Shown: in pieces, positions 25,902 through 35,169 of the stretch
Layout of the letters: the number at the start of each line of letters is the position of its first letter
Position numbering within the stretch: the stretch's first letter is position 1
Assembly: GCF_014652435.1 (NCBI RefSeq)
Contig: NZ_BMYU01000001.1
Coordinates: 930,001 to 994,000 of the forward strand
Length of the DNA stretch: 64,000 bases
Source of the DNA: Cognatundibacterium squillarum
Lineage (GTDB): Bacteria; Pseudomonadota; Gammaproteobacteria; Burkholderiales; Burkholderiaceae_D
Direction of reading: 5' to 3'
Translations under genes and position numbers: made by a program
The notes under the pieces: generated by a model
Databases searched by the model: none
Seen by the model: the letters and a program-made list of their open reading frames with translations, nothing else
Told to the model about the DNA's origin: nothing

Positions 25902-27683
25902 TCAGGCTGCAGACTGTCTTTTTAGCTGATCCAGTAAAGCCATAATCTCACGCCAGCGCTGCCGCGAAGCATCATCCGCCAGACCTCGCGCAACCAGCTG
26001 ATCCGCCTCAGCACGCAATGCCTGCATACGCATCTGACGGATTGCTCCGGCAAGCTCAAGCTGCGCCAACTGAGGATCAATATCGCCCTGACCGGCAATT
26101 TCAGTAATCAGACCATCAAAATCGTTGCCGGTTCCACGCAGAATCTCCGCCAGCGCGGCAAATTGCCCGTGCTCGCCCAGCGATAATGCCGCCTGAACAA
26201 GCCCCTGCAGCATTTCAGCTCCATCGGGTGCAAGTTTTGCAGCATCAGCCATAACAACCAGATCCAGCATTGCCGCCAGAGGCGGGAACGCCATAACCAG
26301 GCGCATAATCTGCAACTCAAGTCCAACCGGTGCGCTGCGGCGCACGCGTGCAGGCGCAGCAGCCTGACGACGTACTACAGGCTGAGTCAGCGAAAACAAG
26401 GCCTCAATATCGCCGGCAGGTGTTTGCGTCAGCTGCGCCAGTTGCCGCACGATTTGCAATCGCAGCGCCGTTGGCTGCATCGCCTGCAACAAAGGCTTTG
26501 CCTCTGCCAGTGCGTGCGCACGACCTTCAGCCGATTGCAAACTGAGACCCGCCGTTACTTCACGAATAAAAAACTGTGATAACGGGGTTGCGCCACGAAT
26601 TTCCTGCTCGAACGCATCCGCGCCGAATTCACGGATATAGGAATCCGGATCATGCTCGGCAGGAAGAAACAAAAACTGCACCAGTTTGCTGTCATCCAGT
26701 AAAGGCAGACAGGCATCCAGAGCGCGGCGTGCTGCGCGGCGACCAGCCGCATCTCCGTCAAAACTGAATATAATCCGGTCCGTCTGACGCAACAGCTTTT
26801 GCACATGCGTCGCTGTACAAGCGGTTCCCAGCGTTGCGACGGCCTGCGGGAATCCCATTTGCGCCAGCGCGACGACATCCATGTAACCTTCCGTGACCAG
26901 CGCGTAACCAGCCTCACGGATCGCCTGACGCGCCTCAAACAAACCATACAGTTCCAGCCCCTTCTGAAATACCGGTGTTTCCGGCGAATTCAGATATTTA
27001 GGCTCTCCCTGTTCCATAATACGACCGCCAAATCCAATGACCTGACCCTTCGTATTGCGAATCGGGAACATAATGCGGTCCCGAAAACGGTCATAACGCT
27101 TACGCTGGCCACCATTTTCAGCACTTTTATCGATGACCAGACCTGCTTCATCCAGTGCGCCAGCAGCGTAATCGGGAAAGACCTGCCGCAGACTGTCCCA
27201 GGCATCGGGCGCAAATCCAAGTCCGAAGCGCGCAGCAATCTCACCCGTCAGACCACGTTTTTTCAGATATGCAATCGCCTGCGGCGCTGCTTTTAACTGC
27301 TGTCGGTAAAACTCACAAGCCTTACCAAGCACATCACTGAGCGCCATACTTTTTGCCTGCGCCTCAGCACGTCTTTCGGGAATGATGCGGTTTTCTTCGG
27401 GCACAACCATACCCATTCCCTGCGCCAGATCCCTCACTGCATCAGGAAAGCTCAATCCTGAAAATTCCATCACAAATCCGATCGCCGTGCCGTGCGCACC
27501 GCAACCGAAGCAGTGATAAAACTGCTTGGTCGGGCTGACGGTAAAACTAGGCGATTTTTCATTGTGAAACGGACACAAACCCATATAGTTTGCGCCGCCT
27601 TTTTTCAGCTGAACATGCTTGCCAACAACATCCACAATGTCGACGCGGGCCAGCAAATCCTGAATAAAGCTTTGCGGTATCAA
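25902..27683 (-). CDS. dnaG: DNA primase
   Basis: 593 residues, usual length. Makes RNA primers at the replication fork. The CHC2 zinc finger is at residues about 38-62 (CPFHNEKSPSF...FYHCFGCG), the RNA polymerase/TOPRIM core has FPIRNTKGQVIGFGGR, VTEGYMDVVAL (catalytic Glu) and FSFDGDAAGRRAARRAL, and the C-terminal DnaB-binding helical region runs from about residue 445. It lies 28 bases after yqeY and upstream of rpoD, the classic macromolecular synthesis arrangement. Confidence 0.96.
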   Translation of the reverse strand: MIPQSFIQDLLARVDIVDVVGKHVQLKKGGANYMGLCPFHNEKSPSFTVSPTKQFYHCFGCGAHGTAIGFVMEFSGLSFPDAVRDLAQGMGMVVPEENRIIPERRAEAQAKSMALSDVLGKACEFYRQQLKAAPQAIAYLKKRGLTGEIAARFGLGFAPDAWDSLRQVFPDYAAGALDEAGLVIDKSAENGGQRKRYDRFRDRIMFPIRNTKGQVIGFGGRIMEQGEPKYLNSPETPVFQKGLELYGLFEARQAIREAGYALVTEGYMDVVALAQMGFPQAVATLGTACTATHVQKLLRQTDRIIFSFDGDAAGRRAARRALDACLPLLDDSKLVQFLFLPAEHDPDSYIREFGADAFEQEIRGATPLSQFFIREVTAGLSLQSAEGRAHALAEAKPLLQAMQPTALRLQIVRQLAQLTQTPAGDIEALFSLTQPVVRRQAAAPARVRRSAPVGLELQIMRLVMAFPPLAAMLDLVVMADAAKLAPDGAEMLQGLVQAALSLGEHGQFAALAEILRGTGNDFDGLITEIAGQGDIDPQLAQLELAGAIRQMRMQALRAEADQLVARGLADDASRQRWREIMALLDQLKRQSAA

Positions 27684-27711
27684 TGCCTTCTCCGGCGCAG
27701 AAAGCGGGGGA

Positions 27712-28158
27712 TTACTTGCTCAGCGCCGCTTTGACGAGGCCGGAGACTTTACCCATGTCGGCACGTCCTGCCAGACGGGTTTTCAGTAATTCGATGACTT
27801 TGCGCATATCCTGCGGGCCAGCAGCACCAGTCTCTGCAACCGCCGCCGCAACCGCAGCCTGCACTTCTTCATCAGACAAAGCGGCTGGCATATATGTAAT
27901 CAGCACTTCAATCTCGGATTTCTCGATTTCAGCCAGCTCCGGACGACCACCAGCCTCAAATTGCTGGATAGAGTCTTTACGTTGCTTGATCATTTTTTCA
28001 ATGATCGCGAGAATCATGCCATCATCCAGCTCCACACGCTCATCCACCTCTTTCTGCTTCATTGCTGCCTGCAGAAGACGAATAGTCGCCAGCTTGCTCG
28101 CCTCTTTCGCGCGCATTGCTGCTTTCATATCATTGGTGATTTGTTCTTTTAAGCTCAT
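27712..28158 (-). CDS. yqeY: GatB/YqeY domain protein
   Basis: 148 residues from ATG 28158, with AGGAAA upstream; a longer frame to 28221 begins inside the spacer. Matches the YqeY family through MSLKEQITNDMKAAMRAKEASKLATIRLLQAAMKQKEVDER, GMILAIIEKMIKQRKDSIQQFEAGGR and the helical C-terminus DMRKVIELLKTRLAGRADMGKVSGLVKAAL. Related to the tRNA-binding tail domain of GatB; its role in translation quality control is inferred from the family. Between rpsU and dnaG. Confidence 0.93.
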   Translation of the reverse strand: MSLKEQITNDMKAAMRAKEASKLATIRLLQAAMKQKEVDERVELDDGMILAIIEKMIKQRKDSIQQFEAGGRPELAEIEKSEIEVLITYMPAALSDEEVQAAVAAAVAETGAAGPQDMRKVIELLKTRLAGRADMGKVSGLVKAALSK

Positions 28159-28278
28159 GAAATTTCCTGAATGACGAAATAAAAAATGACAACGCCCGCT
28201 GCGGTACACCGAAGCGGGCATGCAAACCTAATGACGGTTCATTGCTTTCCATCTGGCGCTGCCAGACGAGGCAATGAA

Positions 28279-28491
28279 TCAGTACATTTTCTTAGGCAAC
28301 TGTTGACTACGAATGCGTTTGTAGTGACGCTTAACAGCCGCAGCCAGTTTGCGTTTGCGTTCTGCTGTTGGCTTTTCGTAGAACTCGCGAGCGCGCAATT
28401 CGGTCAACAGACCGGTCTTTTCGATAGTGCGCTTGAAGCGGCGCATGGCGACTTCGAACGGCTCGTTTTCTTTAAGGCGAATTGTGGTCAT
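28279..28491 (-). CDS. rpsU: 30S ribosomal protein S21
   Basis: 70 residues: [28 protein letters not shown] then a basic [18 protein letters not shown] tail, the S21 pattern. First gene of the rpsU-yqeY-dnaG-rpoD block, linking translation, replication and transcription initiation. Spacing to yqeY is about 120 bases. Confidence 0.96.
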   Translation of the reverse strand: MTTIRLKENEPFEVAMRRFKRTIEKTGLLTELRAREFYEKPTAERKRKLAAAVKRHYKRIRSQQLPKKMY

Positions 28492-28624
28492 TTAAGTTCA
28501 AACCATGGAAAAAATTGTAGGAAGACCGAGATAGTAACAGGATTTCAGGCTTTTTGGAAGAATTTTTTGATTAATTCTTATGCAGTCAAGCCCCTGCCCG
28601 GCCTTTTTGTTGTGAATCCACTGT

Positions 28625-29818
28625 TTACGCCGACAAGCCTGCTACATAGCCGGAAGCCCAGGCCCACTGGAAATTATACCCGCCCAGCCAGCCTGTCACA
28701 TCCATTGCTTCGCCAACCACATATAAGCCGGGGACTTTCTGCACCATCATCGTTTGTTGCGAGAGTTCGCGGGTATCTATCCCACCGCGCGTTACCTCAG
28801 CTTTGCGATACCCTTCCGTTCCATCCGGTATCAGTTGCCATTGATTGACCGCCTCACCGATACGGCGCAGTACTTTATCGGACAAGTCAGCCATACGGCA
28901 GCTTCCGTCCGCCTCACAAGTGATTAGCAACACCTCAGCCAGACGCGCTGGCATGTATTGCGTGAGCACCGTCAGTAACTGTTTTTTATTGCCGGATTTT
29001 TGCGCAAGCAGTTCGTCAGCCAGATCGGTTTCGGGCAATAAATTAATTGTCAGTGGCGTGCCCGGCTCCCAGTAACTGGAAATCTGCAGAATCGCCGGAC
29101 CGGACAAGCCACGGTGCGTAAACAGTAAATCCTCCCGGAAAGTGATCTTATTCTTTTTCGTTCCGGTAGAAATATCCACTTCCAGAGAAATTCCGGCGAG
29201 AGGCACGAACGGAGCCCAGACCGACTGCGCAAAAGTCAGTGGCACCAGTGCCGGCCGTGGCTCAACCATGCGCAGGACAAACTGACGGGCGATCCGGTAA
29301 GCAAAATCCGTCGCGCCGATTTTCGGAATCGATAAACCGCCGGTCGCAAGCACAACACTCTGCGCAGAGATCTTCCCGCCCGATGTTTGCAGCACAAAAC
29401 CTGTTTCTGCTGACTCCAGTGCATCAACCTCTGCAGGCATTCTCCAGCAGACACCGTTTTTATCGCACTCCGCTTTCAACACCCGGATAATCTGTTCTGC
29501 ACTGTCATCACAAAACAATTGTCCCTTGTGTTTTTCATGCCAGGCAACATGATATTTTTTCAGCAATGCCAGAAAATCCTGCGGGGTGTAGCGCGACAAG
29601 GCGCTACGGCAAAAATGCGGATTATTCGAAAGATAATTAGACGGGCCAGCATGCAGGTTTGTGAAATTGCATCGCCCGCCGCCGGAAATACGAATTTTCT
29701 CAGCAAGCTTCGTTGCATGGTCGAGTAAAGCGACACGGCGCCCCCGGCCTGCCGCGGTAGCAGCACACATCATCCCCGCAGCACCAGCTCCGATGACAAC
29801 GACATCAAACACTTCCAT
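28625..29818 (-). CDS. FAD-dependent flavoprotein, HI0933/YhiN family
   Basis: 397 residues. The N-terminal Rossmann motif is VVVIGAGAAGMMCAATAAGRGRRVALLDH and the family signature KIRISGGGRCNFTN follows at residues about 43-56. Further conserved blocks are VVLATGGLSIPKIGATDFAYRIARQF and the C-terminal VTRGGIDTRELSQQTM, KVPGLYVVGEAMDVTGWLGGYNFQWAWASGYVAG. This family of uncharacterised NAD(P)/FAD oxidoreductases is cytosolic; the substrate is unknown in most members. It is upstream of rpsU on the same strand, 133 bases away, with a promoter probably between. Confidence 0.9.
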   Translation of the reverse strand: MEVFDVVVIGAGAAGMMCAATAAGRGRRVALLDHATKLAEKIRISGGGRCNFTNLHAGPSNYLSNNPHFCRSALSRYTPQDFLALLKKYHVAWHEKHKGQLFCDDSAEQIIRVLKAECDKNGVCWRMPAEVDALESAETGFVLQTSGGKISAQSVVLATGGLSIPKIGATDFAYRIARQFVLRMVEPRPALVPLTFAQSVWAPFVPLAGISLEVDISTGTKKNKITFREDLLFTHRGLSGPAILQISSYWEPGTPLTINLLPETDLADELLAQKSGNKKQLLTVLTQYMPARLAEVLLITCEADGSCRMADLSDKVLRRIGEAVNQWQLIPDGTEGYRKAEVTRGGIDTRELSQQTMMVQKVPGLYVVGEAMDVTGWLGGYNFQWAWASGYVAGLSA

Positions 29819-30026
29819 TTGCTACTCCCGCAAAAATCGAACCCCGCATTCTATCGAAATCCCCATTCGCAGCACAGCAAAATCAAGCACTCACGGCGCC
29901 ACCCAAAAGAATGTTGCAATGCAATAAATTATTCGGGATTCCCGCCATTTTTTGTGGGATCTGCACAACGAAAATTCATTTTTTCGTGATGTTCTCCATA
30001 TATTTTCTATGATGAACTTGACGGCT

Positions 30027-30078
30027 TTGTCACAAAACGGAAACATGCGCGTTAATTTTGCGCAAACGTTTGCGCAAA
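30027..30078 (+). promoter_or_regulatory. promoter plus LacI-type operator of the TonB-dependent receptor gene
   Basis: Candidate -35 TTGTCA (30027-30032), 18-base spacer, -10 GTTAAT (30051-30056). A perfect 22-base palindrome occupies 30057-30078, with half-site TTTGCGCAAAC and central CG. The AACGTT centre flanked by GCAA/TTGC is the hallmark of LacI/GalR-family operators (compare the PurR box). Placed right after the -10, it would block initiation. No LacI-family gene is in the window. Confidence 0.65.
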
Positions 30079-30163
30079 TTCCAAGATTTTCGATTATGTT
30101 GACGTTGAGCGCCTTGCCGGCTCGCTGACGTGGTACTGATTTTTACTTTTAAACAGGAAAATT

Positions 30164-32425
30164 ATGTCTACACCTTCCAAAAGACTGATGCTGCACACTA
30201 CCCGCAGCCTCATCGCCGTAGCAATCGCTACTGCATTCCCTGCGCAAATGGCGTTTGCTGATGATGCAAAAACCGAAGCGAAGAAAGACGACACCAAACT
30301 GGAAACCGTGATTGTTACGGCAAACCGTCGCGCGGAAAGCATCAAAGAAGTGCCGATGTCGATTTCCGCAATCAAAGGCGAAGCGCTGGACACCTACACT
30401 GCATCCGGCCAGGACATCCGCTTCCTGTCTGCACGCACACCGAGCCTGAACATTGAGTCTGATTTCGGCCGTTCTTTCCCGCGCTTTTATATCCGCGGTC
30501 TGGGCAACACTGACTTCGATCTGAATGCATCGCAGCCTGTCGGTCTGGTATACGACGACATCGTTCAGGAAAACCCAGTGTTGAAAGGCTTTCCGGTATT
30601 CGACGTGGATCAGGTTGAAATTCTGCGCGGCCCGCAAGGCACGCTGTTCGGCCGCAACTCCCCGGCTGGCGTGATCAAATTTGATTCCGCTAAACCAAGC
30701 AAACGCTTTGAAGGCTACGCCTCTGTCGGCTTTGGCAACTACGGCGCAGTGAATCTCGAAAGTGCAATCAACGCGCCAATTAACAGCGACTGGGCTGCCC
30801 GCGTTTCTGCGCAGGCACAAAGCCGCAATGACCGCGTAAATAACCCGCAAGCGACTGGTACGCGCAGCCTGGAGGGCTACCACGACAATGCGGCACGCGT
30901 TCAATTGCAATACAAAAATCAGGACTTCACAGCATTACTGAATGTTCACGGCCGTGATATGGCAGGTAATGCAACGTTGTTCCGTGCCAATATTATTCAG
31001 AAGGGTACGAACAATCTGGTGCCGGGCTTTGACTACACAGTCTATCCGACGGATGGTGTCAATAAACAAACACTGACATCCTGGGGTAGCAACCTGCATC
31101 TGCAGTGGGATCTGAAAGACATGTCTATCTACGCCATTACCGGCTATGACCGCGCGAAGTTCTACAGCCGCGCTGACGTCGATGGTGGATACGGTGCATC
31201 TTTCGCACTGCCTATGGGCCCGGGCTTCATCCCATTCCCTGCAGAAACAGCAGACGGCGTTCCATATCTGCGTCAGATGACACAGGAAATCCGCGTTCAG
31301 TCCACTACCAAAGATGCGTTGCAATGGATTGCAGGTCTGTACTACTTCAATGAAAGCCTGCAGGTTGACAGCTTCGACTTCAACTCTCTGGGCGGCAATG
31401 TACAGGATGGTTACGCAGTTCAGCATCAGCAAGCGAAATCCTACGCTGCATTCGGTTCTGTGAACTATGCCATCAATGAGCAAACCAAGGTACGTGCCGG
31501 CCTGCGCTACACCAAAGACAGCAAGGACTTTGATGCGCAACGCCTGTGGACTCCGGGCAAGCCACAAAGCGCCGGTGGCACTAAGTTATTCACCACCAGC
31601 CCTTCTGCCAGCAATCTGACATGGGATCTGAACGGCAACTATGCACTGGACAAACAAACGAACCTGTTTGCCCGTATTGCAACCGGTTACCGCGCACCGA
31701 GTGTTCAGGGCCGCGTATTGTTCGGTGATGGTATTTCCGTAGCCCGCTCCGAAAAAACACTGTCGTTTGAAGCCGGTGTAAAGAAAGACATCCTGGAAAA
31801 CACTGCACACGTTGACTTCACAGTATTCCAGTACACAGCACGCGATCTGCAACTGACCGCTGGTAACGGCAGCGTCAACCAGAATCAGCTGGTGAATGCT
31901 GACAAGGCGACTGGCCAAGGTTTCGAACTGGATCTGACTGCGAAAATCAACCGTAACTGGAAAGCAATCGTCGGCGTTAGCTATAACGATACGCAGATCA
32001 AAGATTCTGCTCTGTACGTTGTTCCTTGCGGCAATGGCTGTACAGTAACGAATCCTGCAGGTCCGAATGGAACTGTTGCGATCAATGGCAACCCGCTGCC
32101 ACGCGCGCCGAAATGGGTTGGTAACTTCTCTCTGAAGTACACAACACAAATCGGTGATGGCACACTGTACGCAATCACCGACTGGTCTTACAAAGATCGC
32201 TACAACATGTTCCTGTACGCAGCCAAAGAGTACGACGCAAAATCCATGCTGGAAGGTGGTCTGCGCGTAGGTTATCAGTGGGCAGATGGCAAATATGAAG
32301 TTGCAGGCTACGCCCGTAACATCACTAACCGTCAGCAAGTGGTTGCCGCGATTGACTTTAACAACCTGACCGGCATCCTGAACGAACCACGCAGCTACGG
32401 CGTTCAGTTCAAAGCCAACTTCTGA
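30164..32425 (+). CDS. TonB-dependent outer-membrane receptor (probable carbohydrate or nutrient uptake)
   Basis: 753 residues; signal peptide ending PAQMAFA near residue 33. A TonB box-like ETVIVTANRRAES follows (residues 46-58), then the plug (VPMSISAIKGEAL, FYIRGLGNTDFDL, VDQVEILRGPQGTLFGRNSPAGVI) and a 22-strand-type barrel ending YGVQFKANF with C-terminal Phe. It belongs to the large TonB-dependent receptor family and imports a ligand using TonB energy. The LacI-type palindrome in its promoter points to a sugar ligand rather than iron, which is inference. It is monocistronic, with a perfect terminator palindrome downstream. Confidence 0.93.
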   Translation: MSTPSKRLMLHTTRSLIAVAIATAFPAQMAFADDAKTEAKKDDTKLETVIVTANRRAESIKEVPMSISAIKGEALDTYTASGQDIRFLSARTPSLNIESDFGRSFPRFYIRGLGNTDFDLNASQPVGLVYDDIVQENPVLKGFPVFDVDQVEILRGPQGTLFGRNSPAGVIKFDSAKPSKRFEGYASVGFGNYGAVNLESAINAPINSDWAARVSAQAQSRNDRVNNPQATGTRSLEGYHDNAARVQLQYKNQDFTALLNVHGRDMAGNATLFRANIIQKGTNNLVPGFDYTVYPTDGVNKQTLTSWGSNLHLQWDLKDMSIYAITGYDRAKFYSRADVDGGYGASFALPMGPGFIPFPAETADGVPYLRQMTQEIRVQSTTKDALQWIAGLYYFNESLQVDSFDFNSLGGNVQDGYAVQHQQAKSYAAFGSVNYAINEQTKVRAGLRYTKDSKDFDAQRLWTPGKPQSAGGTKLFTTSPSASNLTWDLNGNYALDKQTNLFARIATGYRAPSVQGRVLFGDGISVARSEKTLSFEAGVKKDILENTAHVDFTVFQYTARDLQLTAGNGSVNQNQLVNADKATGQGFELDLTAKINRNWKAIVGVSYNDTQIKDSALYVVPCGNGCTVTNPAGPNGTVAINGNPLPRAPKWVGNFSLKYTTQIGDGTLYAITDWSYKDRYNMFLYAAKEYDAKSMLEGGLRVGYQWADGKYEVAGYARNITNRQQVVAAIDFNNLTGILNEPRSYGVQFKANF

Positions 32426-32453
32426 TTATTCTGATTCAGAAAAAACGGAAAAC

Positions 32454-32479
32454 AAAACGCCCGCAATTGCGGGCGTTTT
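32454..32479. terminator. bidirectional intrinsic terminator
   Basis: Perfect 26-base palindrome: AAAACGCCCGC, AATT, GCGGGCGTTTT. Serves the receptor gene and the convergent ybiB. Confidence 0.9.
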
Positions 32480-32523
32480 GCTATCAGTCACTGAAGATCG
32501 AATATCTGATTACAAGGTACTCA

Positions 32524-33501
32524 TCACATTTTTTCTGCGACCCTGGCAGACCATTCACGACACCACTGAAACTGAAGCTGAATATTGGCAGGAACCGGCT
32601 TCTTCCCTTCCAGCACATCAGAAATCCATTGTGCAGTCGTTACTGCATCCAGTGCTTCAGGCAAAATTTCTGCGCCTTCGAAAGCCACTTCCTGCGTTTC
32701 GCCAAGTACTTCCTGCTGACCGTCATACCAGACATTCAGCTGCTGCATCCTTGCTGTATTTGCCACCGTTTCACCTTCTGTCGCACGCATCAGAAATAAT
32801 GCTCCTTCAGATGCCGGAAGGCATTGCGCAGCAAATTCAGACAAAGTCGTCAGATATTCGCGATGTGTGTACGACGTCAGTCGTAATGCGGGTATGGCGA
32901 ACGGTTGCAATAACTTAACCAGTGTATGCGTGGAGTTGCGCAATCCCAGCTCTTTGCGGATATTCAGCAAACCTGACATGGCAGGCGACAGAGTGGATAA
33001 TGCCATCCAAGCCGGCAAACCGCTTTGCCAGCATGCACTGACCTGCGCAGCGTCTTTGCACTCTCCGATCTCCAGTTGCTGAAAAATTTCTGCACTGGTC
33101 ACACGTCCCGCATCCTGCAAAACACCGTGCAGCAATACCGGTACACCCTCGCGTGCCAGTAGCAGTGCCAGCAACGGCGTCAGGTTCGGCTTTTTACGGG
33201 CACCGTTATAACTGGGTATTAAGACAGGTGCAAAATCTCCGGGTGTACTGACTGGCAAAGACAGGCAGTGCGGCTTGCAGGCATCCAGAAATCCGGCAAT
33301 CTCTTCCGGCGTTTCGCCTTTGATCCGCATCGCAAGCAAAATCGCCCCGAGTTGCAGATCACTGACTTCACGTTTCAGCATCGCATCGTATAACTTCGCT
33401 GCAGTTGCGCGATCCATCGGCTTTGCACCGAACTTACCACGCCCGATCTCTTTAATAACGGATGGCACATGCCATTCTGCAAAGCCGGCATCAAGCTGCA
33501 T
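32524..33501 (-). CDS. ybiB: YbiB-type DNA-binding protein of the TrpD2 family
   Basis: 325 residues from ATG 33501, chosen for CAGGAG eight bases upstream; a longer frame to 33543 exists. The N-terminal helical domain (IKEIGRGKFGAKPMDRATAAKLYDAMLKREVSDLQLGAILLAMRIKGETPEEIAGFLDA) and the phosphoribosyltransferase-like core with IPSYNGARKKPNLTPLLALLLAREGVPVLLHG match YbiB, a TrpD homologue that binds nucleic acid instead of anthranilate. It overlaps the start of... the EVE gene end by 11 bases, so the two are co-transcribed. Confidence 0.88.
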   Translation of the reverse strand: MQLDAGFAEWHVPSVIKEIGRGKFGAKPMDRATAAKLYDAMLKREVSDLQLGAILLAMRIKGETPEEIAGFLDACKPHCLSLPVSTPGDFAPVLIPSYNGARKKPNLTPLLALLLAREGVPVLLHGVLQDAGRVTSAEIFQQLEIGECKDAAQVSACWQSGLPAWMALSTLSPAMSGLLNIRKELGLRNSTHTLVKLLQPFAIPALRLTSYTHREYLTTLSEFAAQCLPASEGALFLMRATEGETVANTARMQQLNVWYDGQQEVLGETQEVAFEGAEILPEALDAVTTAQWISDVLEGKKPVPANIQLQFQWCREWSARVAEKM

Positions 33502-33961
33502 GTTTTGCTCCTGCCAGTTGCTCCGTGATAAATTGCCACTCATGCGCCGTCACTGGTGTGATAGACAGGCGGCTGCCTTTTTTCAGTACCAGCATATCTT
33601 CCAGTTCAGGATGGCTGCGTAATTCATTAAGAGAAATCAGGCGCGTTTTGCGTATGGCTTTCACATCGACCATGATCCAGCGCGGATTTACCTGCGTGGA
33701 TTTCGGATCGTAATAATGACTGGCCGGATCGAACTGGGTGTGATCCGGATACGCAGTACTGCAAACTTCTGCGATACCTGCAATGCCAGGTTCCGCGCAA
33801 CTGGAGTGATAGAACAAAACACCATCGCCTGGCTGCATTTGATCACGCATAAAATTGCGGGCCTGATAATTGCGTACGCCAAACCACGCAACGCTTTGCT
33901 GCGCCAGCGCATCGTCAATGCTGACTTCATCGGGTTCAGATTTCATGAGCCAGTAAGCCAT
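33491..33961 (-). CDS. EVE domain protein
   Basis: 156 residues from ATG 33961 (MAYWLMKSEPDEVSIDDAL). The PUA-like EVE fold shows YWLMKSEPD, WFGVRNYQARNFMRDQMQPGDGVLFYHSSCAEPGIAGIAEV, DPKSTQVNPRWIMVDVK and LVLKKGSRLSITPVTAHEW. EVE proteins probably bind modified bases in DNA or RNA. This is the common stand-alone cytosolic form. Its 3' end overlaps the ybiB start. Confidence 0.9.
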   Translation of the reverse strand: MAYWLMKSEPDEVSIDDALAQQSVAWFGVRNYQARNFMRDQMQPGDGVLFYHSSCAEPGIAGIAEVCSTAYPDHTQFDPASHYYDPKSTQVNPRWIMVDVKAIRKTRLISLNELRSHPELEDMLVLKKGSRLSITPVTAHEWQFITEQLAGAKHAA

Positions 33962-34082
33962 CGTCTGCCTCTTCAGAGTGAATATGAAAGATAAGGAATG
34001 CGGAGATTGTAGCCGGAAAGTACGGCGCAAGCGGGCGTCAGCAATTTACTGGAATGGCAATCGGTGACAAACACCGGAAAAG

Positions 34083-34110
34083 AAAACGGCTGTCATGTGA
34101 CAGCCGTTTA
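34083..34110 (-). terminator. intrinsic terminator of 6S RNA
   Basis: Perfect ACGGCTGTCA/TGACAGCCGT stem on the minus strand followed by TTTTCT, just after the 6S RNA 3' end. Confidence 0.8.
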
Positions 34111-34112
34111 AG

Positions 34113-34291
34113 AGAAGGCCCCGCCAGAGTCGCTATGCCGGCATCCTGAACCTGACGGTTCAGTTCGGCTGCAGTCAGTTCAATTTCGGGTTCATCGGAC
34201 TAGCGACGCTCACACCTATCGAACAATATCCTGCTGCCTATGCACGAAAATGGTTCAAGGAATATATGGCACTGGCGAACACGGCAGGGAG
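34113..34291 (-). ncRNA. ssrS: 6S RNA
   Basis: Read leftwards from about 34291. A -10 TACACT lies at 34302-34297. The 5' end CCCTGCCGTGTTCG and the 3' end GGCGGGG pair to close the molecule, and the CTTGAACC block near the middle is a familiar 6S signature. About 178 nt. 6S RNA binds sigma-70 RNA polymerase holoenzyme as an open-promoter mimic and modulates stationary-phase transcription. Its place directly downstream of zapA on the same strand is the standard proteobacterial arrangement. Exact ends are estimates. Confidence 0.85.
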
Positions 34292-34360
34292 ACTTAAGTG
34301 TACTCCCAAATCCGTATGACTTGCTAGACCCTGCGTAAAAAATTCAGGTAAAAAACCTTT

Positions 34361-34687
34361 TCAGAATAAGGTTTTTTGCGGTGTGATTGCTTCGTCAAGA
34401 ATCTGATGCATGCGACTGATTTTCTCGCGCACATCCCCCATCGACATACCTGAAAGCGGACCATCCGGCGCTTTAGTGGACAGCAATTCTGCCGTCATCC
34501 CCAGTGCAGCCATCACAGCAATACGGTCGGTTCCTTTCACCTTGGCGGTATCGCGGATCGCGCACATTTTGGCATCCAGATACGCTGCCGCTTCACGCAA
34601 AGGACGGTCTTCGCCTTCTTTGCAGGCCAGCTTGTAAATTTGCCCCATGATCATGACATCAATCTGGATCATTTTTTTCTCACTCAT
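34361..34687 (-). CDS. zapA: cell division protein ZapA
   Basis: 108 residues, family size. N-terminal domain IQIDVMIMGQIYKLACKEGEDRPLREAAAYLDAKMCAIRD matches ZapA, which cross-links FtsZ filaments at the Z ring; the rest is a helical dimerisation region (RIAVMAALGMTAELL...MGDVREKISRMHQILDEAI). It overlaps the upstream coiled-coil gene by four bases, so the two are one operon ahead of 6S RNA. Confidence 0.93.
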   Translation of the reverse strand: MSEKKMIQIDVMIMGQIYKLACKEGEDRPLREAAAYLDAKMCAIRDTAKVKGTDRIAVMAALGMTAELLSTKAPDGPLSGMSMGDVREKISRMHQILDEAITPQKTLF

Positions 34688-35169
34688 GCAGATTCTCCGT
34701 CATTCAGCACTTCCGGCGGCAGGCGGTCTAACAGCGCCAGCACTCTTTGCTCAGCCTGTTGCAAACGTTTTTGCATATCGTCACGGCTGGCGGTCAGCGC
34801 GGTAACCACCGTGTTGTGCGTCGTGGTCAGCGATTCGACTGCTGCATTGTGAGTGGTCGTCAGAGACTCAACCGCAGCGTGATGACTGGCATTCAGCGCA
34901 TCGACCGCGGCGCTGTGACCGGTTTTCAGCGCAGTCACTTCATCGCTGTGGCCGGTTTTCAGTCGTGTCAGTTCCTCACTGTGACTGGTCGTCAGACGCG
35001 TCAACTCTTCGGAATGGCTGGTTTTGAGCGAGGCGATTTCCTCACGCAGGCTGGCAGTGACCGTGCTGAACTCTTCGCGCAGGCCGGCATTTTCCTTGCG
35101 CAGCGCATGCGTCTGTTCAGCCAGACGGCTGACTTTTTCCACCAGTTGTTCGAAATCGGGGATCATCAT
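34684..35169 (-). CDS. coiled-coil protein with 11-residue repeats, ZapB-like position
   Basis: 161 residues. Residues about 1-45 are a leucine-rich coil (FEQLVEKVSRLAEQTHALRKENAGLREEF). Residues about 47-126 consist of about seven 11-residue repeats of the form T.H...V..L. (for example TSHSEELTRLK, TGHSDEVTALK, TTHNAAVESLT). A last coil (RDDMQKRLQQAEQRVLALLDRLP) ends it. The gene immediately upstream of and overlapping zapA usually encodes a small ZapB-like coiled coil; this one is enlarged by the hendecads. It likely lies at the division site with ZapA, which is inference. A second ATG is three bases downstream. Confidence 0.8.
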   Translation of the reverse strand: MMIPDFEQLVEKVSRLAEQTHALRKENAGLREEFSTVTASLREEIASLKTSHSEELTRLTTSHSEELTRLKTGHSDEVTALKTGHSAAVDALNASHHAAVESLTTTHNAAVESLTTTHNTVVTALTASRDDMQKRLQQAEQRVLALLDRLPPEVLNDGESA

